Shown: positions 22,760-34,100 of the stretch, in pieces
Position numbering within the stretch: position 1 is the stretch's first letter
How the letters are laid out: each line of letters begins with the position of its first letter
Source of the DNA: Owenia fusiformis
Taxonomy: Eukaryota > Annelida > Polychaeta > Sabellida > Oweniidae
Assembly (NCBI GenBank): GCA_903813345.2
Contig: CAIIXF020000012.1
Span: 11,516,932-11,580,931 of the forward strand
DNA length: 64,000 nt
Reading direction: 5' to 3'
Translations under genes and position numbers: made by a program
Notes under the pieces: model-generated
The model's input: the letters and a program-made list of their open reading frames with translations, nothing else
The model's database searches: none
What the model was told of the DNA's origin: nothing

Positions 22760-24005
22760 TAACGTGAATTTGAGACCAATTTTCGAGATCAATTTTTCAA
22801 ATTTTGCACTTGTTTAAAACCTTGAAATTCCTTCAAACTCATCTTATGCATCTTTTACATTTTAGGTAAATACTCTAAAAATATATATCTCATCACTGAG
22901 GTATAGATGTAAAAAGGGTCATGTTTGGCTATACCTGAAATTCATAAATTTGAAAACTTACATTTACAATTCTTCAAATTTTTGACTTGTTTAAAACCTT
23001 AAACTTTCTAAAAATTCATTTTGGGTATGTTAAATCTTAGTCCCACACTCTAAAACTGTATATTTAATCATAGAGGTATGGATGTAAAAACCATAAGGGT
23101 CAGCCATGGCTATACCTGAAATTCGTAAATTTGAAACCTTATATTTACCATTTTTCAAATTTTGAACTTGTTTAAAACCTTAAACTTCCTTAAAACCCAT
23201 CTAAATTGTGTTTTACATATTAGTTCCATACAGCAATACCATAAGTATCACCATAGAGGGATGGATCTAGAAACTATAGAGGTCTGCCATGGCTCTACCT
23301 GTAATTCGTAAATTTGAAACCTTATATTTACAATTTTTCAAATTTTGGACTTGTTTAAAACCTTAAACTTCCTTAAAACCCATCTTAATTATGTTTTACA
23401 TCTTAGTTTCACACTATAAAACCATATATATCATCATAGAGGGATGGATCCAGGAACTATAGGGGTCAGCTATAGTCATACACAAAATCCAGCTGGCAAA
23501 AATGTCAAATTTTTCGAAAAATCAACAATTTTTTTCTCAGCTCCTACCTCTTCCATGGCTTTGCATCTTTCAGGGTTACTAACCCTGCTATTGGGCACTT
23601 CACATGAATTTTTTCAACCTCTTACAGTGTCTTGTTGAAAAGTTAAGATCAAAATAGTAAGGAAATGGGTCACGAATTTGCCCCCTGGGGTACACACTTT
23701 GTACTAATATTCAATTTTGTTAGGAGTAATCAGCATCAATTATACTGCAAATGATACATATATATAATATCTATGTATGTCACTTACAAACATCAAAATA
23801 TCTAAGGTTATTTAGTGTGAACAATTTTTTTCCCCGGGGTAGGGTGTTTTTGTGGGGTGGGGGGCTAACTCTTCAAAAAAAAGAACTTCCTACCACTCTG
23901 TGAAGCTATCACCTAGGTGGAAATTTCATCCAAGACTCTCCCCTAACTGAAAATGCTGCCAAACCAACTATACTCCTTTTATTGAGAATTTCCCTCCTCG
24001 CCCCT
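22760..24005 (-). repeat. right arm of the 6.3-kb inverted-repeat structure
   Basis: Inverted counterpart of 17694-18917: the same order of landmarks in reverse, including GTCAGCTATAGTCATACAC, CTTGCCCCCTGGGGTACACA-like and CCTCCTCGCCCCT at the outer end. Confidence 0.85.
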
Positions 24006-24193
24006 AGAGTAAAAGAGCACTCCCCAATTATAAAATATGCATATCATGCAGACTACTTTTCCAGACATAGGTACAACTTACAGACCCCCGCAAAATACAT
24101 AAAAAACTTGGTGGAGTGATACCATGACTTTGAGCCATTTGTCAGGGGCTGTTCATTATACTGTAACAAATAAAAATAAAAAGCAATACTTAC

Positions 24194-25965
24194 CAAAGCA
24201 AGCTCTACTCTGCCATCCTTGCCAACTCCCCATTCCATAAACTGGTCATTCAGGGAATTAGAACGACGTTCTCGTTCCCTTTGACGTGCAAGTTCAGCTG
24301 CCTCACGCTCCTCACGACGTTTCTTGGCCTCCGCCTTGATTCTGGCTAGTCTGGAGATGAAGAACAAAACACCAATGAATCTACATGGTCAATAATTGGA
24401 TTTAACACAACCAAGGGGACACAGCTAAGGGGAGGCATTAAAAGATTGATGTCTGCTTAGAAAGTTAACTAAAGAAGTTTGGGGTGGGGGGTTTCAATAC
24501 TAAAAAATTTGACAAAATCAATGTTTTGAAATTTCATAGAATCTGAGCTTTACTACCTTCAAAGATAGTAAAATTTAGATGTAAACCATCATTCTTGTAA
24601 AAATGTTGCTGAAACTTAAGGATTTCCATCATATATTGGACAAATTCTACTTTATAGTTTTTTCTCTGCCCCGATTTTCAACATTTTAAGAATTAAGTTT
24701 TAAGGAGGTGGGGGGGGGCAGAGGTCAAATTTAAATAGACATTGAACTTTTCATTCCTCCCCTAACCTATATAATCAATTGATTGGTTTAGCAAAACCAA
24801 TTTGTTTTCTCTCCACAAGCAATTATGCTTGAATTTAATGGAGCTGTCACTTTTAGGCCTTGTAGGCTCACCATTCACCATTGTGTGAATACTTTCGGGC
24901 AGATGGTGGGACACAGCATGGATAAACATTGGGCAAAACAAATAGTTTTACAGACCCCATCACACCAAATAAAAAAATTATCAAATCATTAAACAATGAA
25001 TGCCCAAAATTAGCAATATGGTGGTGAATGGTAAGTCCATCCAGCTAATGGATTAGTTCAAAACAAGCAATCCTCAAAAATGATGCTTGGACTTTACACT
25101 GTAATCAGAAAACTCTATAAAATGAATGTATAGTCTAGCTACAAGACCATGTGACCCCCCCCCTCCTTACACATTATAACCACAACTCTTGCTGATGTAT
25201 ATAAGGGAGGGGGGGGGGGTCCGTATCTTCAGGTTGAAAATTGCTTGCTACTCCAAAATAGAATTTTAATAATGAACAAATCGTTGATTTTCAGTGTTAT
25301 GTTAGTTTTACTCATAATATGCATGATAGGAAACCCCCTCCCTCAAGCTTTTTTACTTACTTGTTATCCTCCAATGAAAATAATTGTTGTTTTAACTGGT
25401 CGGCAATCTCCCTTAATCCACGGATATATGGAGATGCTTCTGAGAAGTTACTATATCGAGGATTGTTCCTTAATAAATATTGTGCAAGGTAATTTATCGG
25501 GTTAAAATTAGCATTTGGTTCCTCAGTATCAGCAAGTTTCTTTTTGTCAACCTCTAAGAGGAGTTTCTCAAGGCCTAATATCAGAGTTGGTAAAACTTTG
25601 TCTACTAATAAAGCTCTAGTTTCAACTGTAGCATTGTTTGATGACATCCATTCTTCTGCTAGAATTTCCATAGGAATACGCCTTGCAACCTCTTTTGCTG
25701 ACTGCTTAATAGCCATTGATTTTTCCTTTTTGACCCCTCGTTTATCAACTAATTTTTTCATCTGCAGTTGCTCATGGTGTCTTTGCCATCGACGTACTGC
25801 ACTTTTTACTATGGGCCTTAAATAGTCTGCAGCTGGACTAAGTCTGTCCCCAGGGGTTAAAGGGGTCTCTAGGCCTTGACGTCCCTTAGTAGGTGACATA
25901 GTTATTGTCCTACCCCCTACTGGAGGTGTAGGGGGAGGTGAAAAGCAAGTACCAGTAGACTCCAT
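24194..25965 (-). CDS. EFCAB5-like protein, N-terminal part (two coding exons)
   Basis: Exons 25361-25965 and 24194-24350 (minus strand) join at GT/AG sites and give 254 codons, open at the 3' side through a donor at 24188-24193. The start is MESTGTCFSPPP; the exon itself begins at an acceptor, 25990-25991, so a 5' non-coding exon is implied. Landmarks: a Ser/Pro/Thr-rich start; ILAEEWM...LLVDKVLPTLILGLEKLL; then NPINYLAQYLLRNNPRY at about residues 155-171, a Dpy-30-like docking helix; and an Arg/Glu-rich helix (KKRREEREAAELARQRERER) leading to LNDQFMEWGVGKDGRVEL. This order fits EFCAB5, a poorly studied EF-hand protein. The EF-hand part, expected further downstream, was not found. Assignment is from motif memory and position beside Slingshot. 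Confidence 0.7.
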
Positions 25966-26079
25966 GATCCTCTTCCAGTGGTTATATATCTGCAACAAAA
26001 GAAAGTTAAATTAATGACTCATTTTTCATGATTACTATTGTGCCTAGGCCGTAAGCCTTAGGCCTAGGCTATACACCTG

Positions 26080-26313
26080 TAGGGCAAAGGGGTGTAATGT
26101 CGACGTGTGGGGTAATGTCGACATAATAGACGGGGTAACTTCGACACTTACATATTAGAAGTAGAATTTCCGTTCCGATCTCGATCCATGCGAGAAAAAA
26201 AACATGGCTTCCCCCTAGATCGGAAATTAGAGCAAATAAAATACAAGGTGTCGAAGTTACCCCACATGTCGAAGTTACCCCAAAATGGTGTCGACGTTAC
26301 ACCCCTTCGCCCT
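26080..26313. mobile_element. foldback MITE between EFCAB5-like exon and Slingshot
   Basis: TAGGGCAAAGGGGTGTAATG at the left is mirrored by GTTACACCCCTTCGCCCTA at the right. Both halves contain repeated GGGGTAAxxTCGACA blocks. The element is CpG-richer than its surroundings and sits within the shared promoter interval, probably in the EFCAB5-like first intron. Confidence 0.75.
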
Positions 26314-26729
26314 AGATGTCTAGCATAATAATGGAAGAAAGCAATCTTAGATTGAATCTAATCCCGAATCTAATACGCTTGACTGTAAACTTAAAATGCA
26401 ACTGTCAATGATCATGTTCAAAAAAATTTATAAGCACCCTGTTAATCTGTTAAATCTAGCAAACTATAAACATTTATGAATTTTATTATTGAAATTAAAA
26501 ACAGGTGGTTTTTGGAGTTTTAAATTTTTCAAAATTTACACAATTTGAACCGATTGTATTGCAATACTTCATGGAGGAAAATTAAAAAGATTAATATTTA
26601 CCTATTAAATGTATACTAATCTACAAAAGCAAAGAGAAAGCAGGTCATATTATTAAATAAACTGGTAGATATTCATCAAAACATAACAAATATTTTTGAC
26701 AATTTTTTGAAAAAAATGTTTTCCAGTTG

Positions 26730-26792
26730 CTAGGCTTCTGCGCATGCGTGAAGGGTTTTATTTATTTCCGGGTCACGAGAGGTCAGGGCAAC
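26730..26792. promoter_or_regulatory. candidate bidirectional promoter core (NRF1- and ETS-like sites)
   Basis: TGCGCATGCG (26739-26748) matches the NRF1 palindrome. TTTCCGG (26765-26771) contains an ETS-type TTCCGG. Both are typical of divergent housekeeping promoters, and CpG is locally enriched in otherwise AT-rich DNA. The site lies about 0.77 kb from the EFCAB5-like start codon and 0.15 kb from the Slingshot start codon. Transcription starts are not known. Confidence 0.5.
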
Positions 26793-26941
26793 ATGGCTGA
26801 CGTTGAAAATAAATCTTCGCAATAAAATGAATTAATTCGATGCTACGGGGAGCTCTGATCTATTTGGAGGAATATCCAGCGGTTTTCAGAGAATACCAAT
26901 ATGGCATTAGTCACAGTCCAGCGGTCACCAAGCCCAAGTAA
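26793..26941 (+). promoter_or_regulatory. three upstream ORFs in the Slingshot leader
   Basis: Before the main ATG (26901) there are ATGs at 26793 (MADVENKSSQ then stop, ACATGG context), 26827 (MN then stop) and 26840 (33 codons, stop at 26939-26941, overlapping the main start in another frame). If transcription starts at the NRF1/ETS region, all three lie in the mRNA and could reduce or regulate main-frame initiation. Confidence 0.45.
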
Positions 26942-29900
26942 CTCCCAGAATTCCGGCGATCTATTGGATGGTGATTTGGTGAGTAAAAAAAAGTTTCCAT
27001 TTTTTTCTAAATCTTTGATGATTTTTTACATGTTTATTATTTCTTGATGCAAATTTAACAAAACATGGAAAATTGTTTAATTATAGATTTACTTTCCTAA
27101 CGTATCTTCTATTTGTTTTCTTTTTCACCTGTAGATCCAGTGCATGCACCATAGATACATGTATCTGTATCAAAATCGCTGATACGCCAGCGATATCAAA
27201 TCATATGACCTCTTTAGATGACTGAAGAATTATATCCCTCAGGAAATATGATATCTTACCTCGTGCCCTCCGGGCCCTCGGTAAGATATCAATATTTCCC
27301 TCGGATATACTCCATATCCAAAACCTCCCATAACATAACCCTCATATATATAACTTTGTAAATTAAGAACCCCATGGTAGATCCCAAAACATAAACCATA
27401 ACGGACCAGGACTATTTTAAGGCTCCAGAATAATTAAGTAACGTTTTGATATTACAATGTCAAGTATCATTCATTGAATTGAAATTTTGAATGGGGAATC
27501 AGTTGACATACTGTATGCAGTATTAATTACAAAAGCTGCACGATATGTTATCAATTGATGAAGTTGTTTAAGTTTCAAAGCGTAAAAATTAGGAAAAGTA
27601 ATAATCCCAAATAATAAATGCGGTAACGGATGATGATGATATTTAAAGAAAAATGAATTCATTATTGTTAGTTTTCCTCAAATTACATGATTGTATACTT
27701 GTTAGAATATACGGTAGATATGACATTGACAAGGAATGGGGTCTCATTAGCAGCAGGCAACAGGCGATTTTCAACGGTTGTAACATTTCACAAGATCGCC
27801 TGTTGTTTTTAGGGACTTTTTAACTTTTCCATGTTAAATTATTGATTTCCATTAATTTTGCTTCATTTATTTAGCCTGTTGTGAGAAATTCTAGTGAAAC
27901 CCCTGTATGAACCTGAAATATTCTTAATTGCCTAAGTTTAGACTTACCGATATGACCTGAAATAGTTTACTTCATATACGCTATACTCAGGATTTTTAAC
28001 TTATTGATATTAAAATCTTTAATCAACTTTAGTTTTAAGTGTTTCAGATTATTTTTCAATTAGTTGCTAGTTTCAATTTAGCTGGAGTTAATACTTGAGT
28101 AGAGTAGCTTGGGGGTGGGTGTGTTTGAGCTACCCCCCCCCTAGACTGTATCCTTCGTCTGAATAAATATTCAGACTGTAAGTCACCTATTGTAAAATGT
28201 GGTGTTGTATAAATGTTACAAATAAGTTTGTTTAATGATAAAATGATTACCTTATAAAGAACTTACAATATTATTTTTTCGTATATTGTCCTCTTACTGA
28301 AGATATTCATAAAATGTACAGATGCTTCTTGTAGCGAAACCATTGATTAGGTCAAGCCATTTTGGCAATGCCAATTCTCACGATAAACGAGATTTAGCCA
28401 GTGACGTCAGTCTATTTGTAAACAAATAACACCTGTTGATAAATTCCATTTGTGCGGGAATTTATTAGATCTTGTCATTTATTATCATTATCCTGATTAA
28501 TCTTCGTCATTTATAGTAAATAGAGCGGAAATATTCATGAAGAAGGCCGAGGTAATCAAGTGGTCATGTGTTGTCAAAGTTCAAAAATTTGCATATCTCG
28601 TTTGGATCTCGTGAACTCAAACGTCCTTGACATTGATTTCGCGATCTACTTATGAACACATCCTGAAGTTTTGGTGAGTCTGAACATTTCATTATTTTAT
28701 ATCAACTTGTACCCGCCTTATACAAATATTTTTGCTTCTAGTTTAAGATGAACATCTCTTCAACATATTCACCAATTTTCAAGGTGAACATTCTTGTAAT
28801 AAACGAGAAATTTATGTGCAAAAAATATCACCGCGATTTCCACAGGAAATATATCAATCATAACAGACCGAATATTATATTCGGTCTGTTGGATACATAC
28901 TACCCCCCCCCCCCCGCCACCTCTGGCAAAGGGCCTGGGGTGGTATTCCAGAGATGAGATTCACAAGACAATATTTTATATATTTAATATGCAGGGTGAG
29001 CAGAGTTAGAGTGTTCCTGTTTTGAATACATATAGTTGTTTAGCCCTGGAATCAGTGCATTGTGGACTGAATCATTTCTCTGAAGGTGTTGTTTTCAAAT
29101 TTTTGCAAGACTGCCGATGGAAAAGCATTTACTATAAGAGACAGTGCCTGACTTGAATGAATCAGCCACAATGTATCAAGTCTTAAGGCTTAAATTCTTT
29201 TCACACATTGCAAAATATTTTCTACAAAATCACCTAAAAGATACAAAATCACTATGCATATTTTCAATGAAACTTTTTGCAAGAGTCAAGTTGGCAAAGC
29301 ATCAGTTTCAATCTGTAGAGTCAAGTTGTCACCTTGACAACCATTCAATGAATTGTCAATGAAGTGATTGATTATGTAATGCAGCGGAGATGAAATACTG
29401 TGTTCAACTTGGCTGGAACTTGACACACTTTGCCTATGTGTGAATTATAAATTACTTCAAGTATTATCTCAAAAATGATGTCCTAATTTTGATATAGGCT
29501 CTCCAACTTCCAATATTTTAGGCCATTTTTAATAGATTTCTTTCTTAAATATTTCTTTTGAATTCATCATTCAGTTCATAAGAAGGCATCTGTTGAGTTT
29601 TCACAATAGCTACACATATTTTATCAAGTGTGAGTAACATCTTTCAATGATTAATTTTTACTTTGTTCTTCTAAATTAAGCATAGCAGGGCTTTAAGATA
29701 ATGATGATAGCTAATGAGATAAAGTAGATGATGACTAATCTTGTATCAAAGTGATAGATGTCAACCCTTACAAAATATTTCAGATTCATATTTTCTAGAT
29801 GAAAAATCATTTGTATATGTTCAACTTTATGAGTATGGCTATAAGAATATTGTTGACTTTATTCAATTCTTAGAAACTTTATTTATTCATGTTGATTTAT

Positions 29901-31185
29901 AATTGAGCAAAAAATATCCATGAGATTGTTGCATTGACACCAACTGCTTTCTTTGTTTCATTGTATTTTTGCTTGAATCTCGATCTACATTATCAGGGGT
30001 TTCATTAGCAGCAGGCAACAGGCGATTTTCACCGGTTGTTGTTGTTGTTCTTTTCGGGATATTTCAATTTTCCATGTTAAATTTATGATTTCCATTAATT
30101 TTGTCTGTTGTTTTCATTTATTTAGACTGTTGTGAGAAATTCAAGTGAAACCCCTGATTATATAACTGATTCTTCCACGAGGCATTTAGTAATGAAAGTA
30201 ATTACATCACTGACTATATTTTGATGACTCAATTTATTCATTCGAAAGGAGGTCGCCTTTGTGTTTCTTAATAAAGTCATGTGATCATTTAGGTCCATTC
30301 ATCAATGTGAATATCACATAAGGGCGAGACAAGCTAATGAATTTCATATAATCTTTCTTTGAAAAAGCTAAAATATTTATATACAAGATTTAACTATACT
30401 GTAGTAGGAAAAATATGTATTAATATGTACTAATAGTTTCATAGCTCTATGTTATTTTAACAAGTCAAAATAGATTGCTATACAAATAGTTCATTTGTCT
30501 ATATGGTAATAGATTGTCATCGCATCCATCATTCTGCAAATTAAATGCTTTTTTCCTTGTCCATAATATCCGATAAATGACTATACGCAATTTACCATAA
30601 TAAATACTGTGTGAATCACATAGCAAAGGATCTCAATAGTATGGTGGGATGTTTAGAATACAATACAATGGAGAGCAAAATATCTCATTGTACATACAAT
30701 ATTTAGAATACAATAAACAATGGTTGGTTTCACTCTCACAGAGTATAGATCTAATAGTAGGCAAGATGAATATCAAAAGGTAAGTGTTCAGCGAGTCAGA
30801 AGTGAAATTAATATTTATCTTTATTATTTGAATTTTGAGTTGTCCAACATTCCAAAAGTTGCAACAGTTTGTGTTATATTGGGTCAGGATGGAGGAAACA
30901 TATCAAAAATGTAAAACAATATATGCAGTGGACAAACATGAAATTTCACTTCCTATATGCCCCCTACCAATATGGGTTAGCTAGAGACCTGGAGTTGCTG
31001 GAAGGATAGATTTGATACCCGGCATTTTAGATGAAAATTAATATGTGAAAATCACCACCACAAGCTTTGATGAGTCCATAATGAATTTTGATATATTTTT
31101 AGGAGGAGTTGGATCAACCAGAGGATGATGTTGATCTACTACCTGATATAGAAAACAGTGGCCTCATCCCACGAAGGAGTCGCAG
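26901..31185 (+). CDS. Slingshot exons 1-2: N-terminal leader
   Basis: Exon 1 (26901-26978, ends in phase 0) encodes MALVTVQRSPSPSNSQ..., the start I recall for vertebrate Slingshots, which supports this ATG. Exon 2 (31103-31185) is acidic and then basic (EELDQPEDDVDLLPD ... IPRRSRR) and leads into the SSH-N block. A 4.1-kb intron separates them, and a 10.4-kb intron follows exon 2. Confidence 0.9.
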
Positions 31186-34100
31186 GTAAGCCAATTGCCA
31201 ACAGCTATGTATTATGTAATACTCTACAGGGGTAGCTAGCGAGTTTTTATTGGCAAGGCATATCTTAAGCCAAAGCAACTGACCAAAGTTAAAAGGATGC
31301 TATACCTGTACAGGGTATAGGGCTCAGTTTTAATTTTTACAAATATTTTTTCTCTAAACTTTTGGTTAGGCGATTGCCTCGCCTGCCTCCTAGCTCTAAG
31401 CTACACTCTTGGCAACGATATATAGTATACTGTACATGTATTGGTAGATGTATTGCTGAGGGACATTTTTGAACATTAAGCAATTTCACCAATTGTTTGA
31501 GGGAAAATATAACTTATAGAATTCCTCTTTAACTTCAATGTAAAGATTTTTAAGGTTCTATTTTTCAATCACTTCAAAAAAAAACTTCAGGCTTTCAAGC
31601 TCAAGCTCAATCGATCATACCTCACAACACTACATATGTATCACGAATTATCTATGACTGGTTAACTTTTCATATATATTTGATACAACTGGAAAGTTTT
31701 GTTTTCATTAGATAAAAACCTGGCGAATCATCAATAGTGAAAATCGTAACATGACATTGAATGTCCACATTGTTTGCAGCTAGATAAGCAATCATGTTTC
31801 TCAATGGACATATTTATTTAGTTCATATACTGTTTGCCATGGTGTTGTACTGCATTTAATTGAACCAATTCCAGAGATAAGTGTTCAAATCCATTTTAGT
31901 TTAGTTGTCTAGGATATATCAGGTCATGAAGACCCTATTTTCCAAGACTATTTTTTTTATTTTATTTAATTCGAAAAAAGTTTGCAGAATATATTTCTAA
32001 TTCAACAATAATTATATTTGGTCTCACTTCAGGATTTTTGACAAATCCTCAATTTGGCCTATGAGTTTATTATCAAGAAAGTTTGTCTTGTCATATTTTA
32101 CTCAATGATGACATTAAAAAGACATATGAGGATTTTAAATGAATTTCAGTCACTAATCCCCATCCCCAGGGTTAGGTTCATCTTTGTCACTGTTCTTCAT
32201 GTTTTATTGTGAGATTGTGTTGCAACTATGGTAACCTAATCTCCATAGCAACACAGCTGGGAGATATTTGTGGCGTTTTCTGACCACAAAAATGTGTGTG
32301 TTGATAAAAACTAGACCAAGGTCATGCAACATGTGTTTTGAAGTCTAGGAACTCAGAATTGAGATTGTTTTGGTGCCTGGTAGAGAGGAATAATAGTTTA
32401 GCCAGTGTTTTTGATAGATGTCTTTTGTTTCTATTTTATGGGTACTTGGTACATCTTCATTCTCATTTTATTGGTTGCTGCTTGGCTGGTACAGCAAAAC
32501 TTATATATTTGAACACCTCTGAATTTGAATGTTTTTTCAGTCCATTTTTTCAAAATCTGCCATAGACTTCAATGTAAGAAAACCTTGAAATGTGAAAATC
32601 TGCCAATCTGAACACTCTTGGTTAGTCTCCAGGGGCGGATCTGGGAACCAACAAGGGGGGCCCTAATTTCAGGTCTGGAAAAAAAATCTTCGGCCCAAAT
32701 CTTGAAATTTTGAGGCATATTTTCTTCAAAATTGGCCTAAAATTAAAAAAATAAGGACCTTCAAGGCCCAGTAATGATCAAAAAGGCCAACTTTTTGGGG
32801 CCTAAAGGCCTTTATTGGCCCAACATTTTTTGGGCCCAATTTATTTTTCTGGGCCCATCCAAGGGGTGGACCCCCCCCAGATCCACCAGTGAGTCTCAGT
32901 AGCTTCTTGATTAGACACTAGACAGTCAAGTTTTCTATATAGAGACATGTCAAATGATAGCTTACCAGTGAATGCTAATTGTGTTTGTATTACTTCATCA
33001 CAACTGCCTCAATGGCTTCTTGACTTTTTGACTTGTTTGATTATGGAATGATGTCATATTTTATTTAAAAAGTACAATACACATTCCAAGGGCAATGCGG
33101 TTCGAGGTCCTGCTTTTAAGACACACATCCTAATCTGGAAGAATGAAAAAGGGCCAAATTTAAGGCCGTAAAGTAGGCCCTATTTTTAAAATTCTTAGAA
33201 GATCTATGAATATAAGGTTAACTTCTAAGATGGTTTATAAAATCATTTGAATCGGTCCATTTTAAAAAACTAAAAAATGGGCCTAGTGTTTTTAAAAAAT
33301 GAGGGCTTATATTGAGAGACTTGCCCATTTGACAGAAAAAGAGTAAAGATAATCAAAATCTAGTAAAAATGGAATCATGTTAAAAGCCAAACTATATAGC
33401 ATTGTAGAAACAGGGGGGGGGTCACAGGAGATGAACATAATTTTAACATCTGATAATTAGAAAAAAAGACAAAAAAAAATTTCAACATATTTTTCAATTA
33501 GTCATACATAGTAAGGTCATCAGCGTTGCCAGTGTGAGATGAAAAATGATCTCCATGCAACAGAGAAATTGACTGAGTCCCCATGAACGAAACATCACCG
33601 TATTCAAACTTTAAAACACAAACTATGTTGAGAAAATGAGTTTCTAAAGAATCAGAAAGAACTTTATCAAGTCTTCTGAAGACATTATACAGAACTATCA
33701 AAATTAGTAAAAAATATGTAAGGGTGTTTGTGAGATAATGATCAAAAAGCATCAGCTGGATCGAAATTTTAAACACAGACATGGTTCCTGGGAAGAAAAC
33801 AGAATCAAAATGTGATGAAGTTGAACTGAGAAATATAAAAGAGCATTCATTCATTAAAATCTTTGAGTATATTCTCACTGAGATTGAAATCAATTGATAC
33901 TTCAGTGTCAGTATTTACAGGGATATAAGCTGATTGAAATTCCTTATCTGAGGATTCTATGTTTTTTAAGTTCAAATAAGTTCACAGGTTTAATACATGC
34001 AGGCTCCAAGAGAGAGTGAGCATTGGATATTTTTACATTAAGTTTGAAATAACATGGGAGTTAAAAGATGACACAAAAGTATGGAAGATGGATCATTTCT

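Noticed and set aside
18059-23638. Matching 64-codon ORFs at 18059-18253 (minus) and 23444-23638 (plus)
   Set aside because: They are the same sequence in the two arms of an inverted repeat, so their similarity is not evidence of selection on a protein.
32223-32253. Pair of RFX X-box-like sequences in intron 2
   Set aside because: Both match only one good half-site, and similar words occur elsewhere (53521, 63780), so chance is likely.
33498-33893. 131-codon minus-strand ORF in Slingshot intron 2
   Set aside because: Longest antisense ORF in the intron, but the product is unrecognisable, Phe/Leu-rich and without splice or promoter context. The + strand also reads through with few stops, so it may be an old mobile-element fragment. 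Not supported as a gene.
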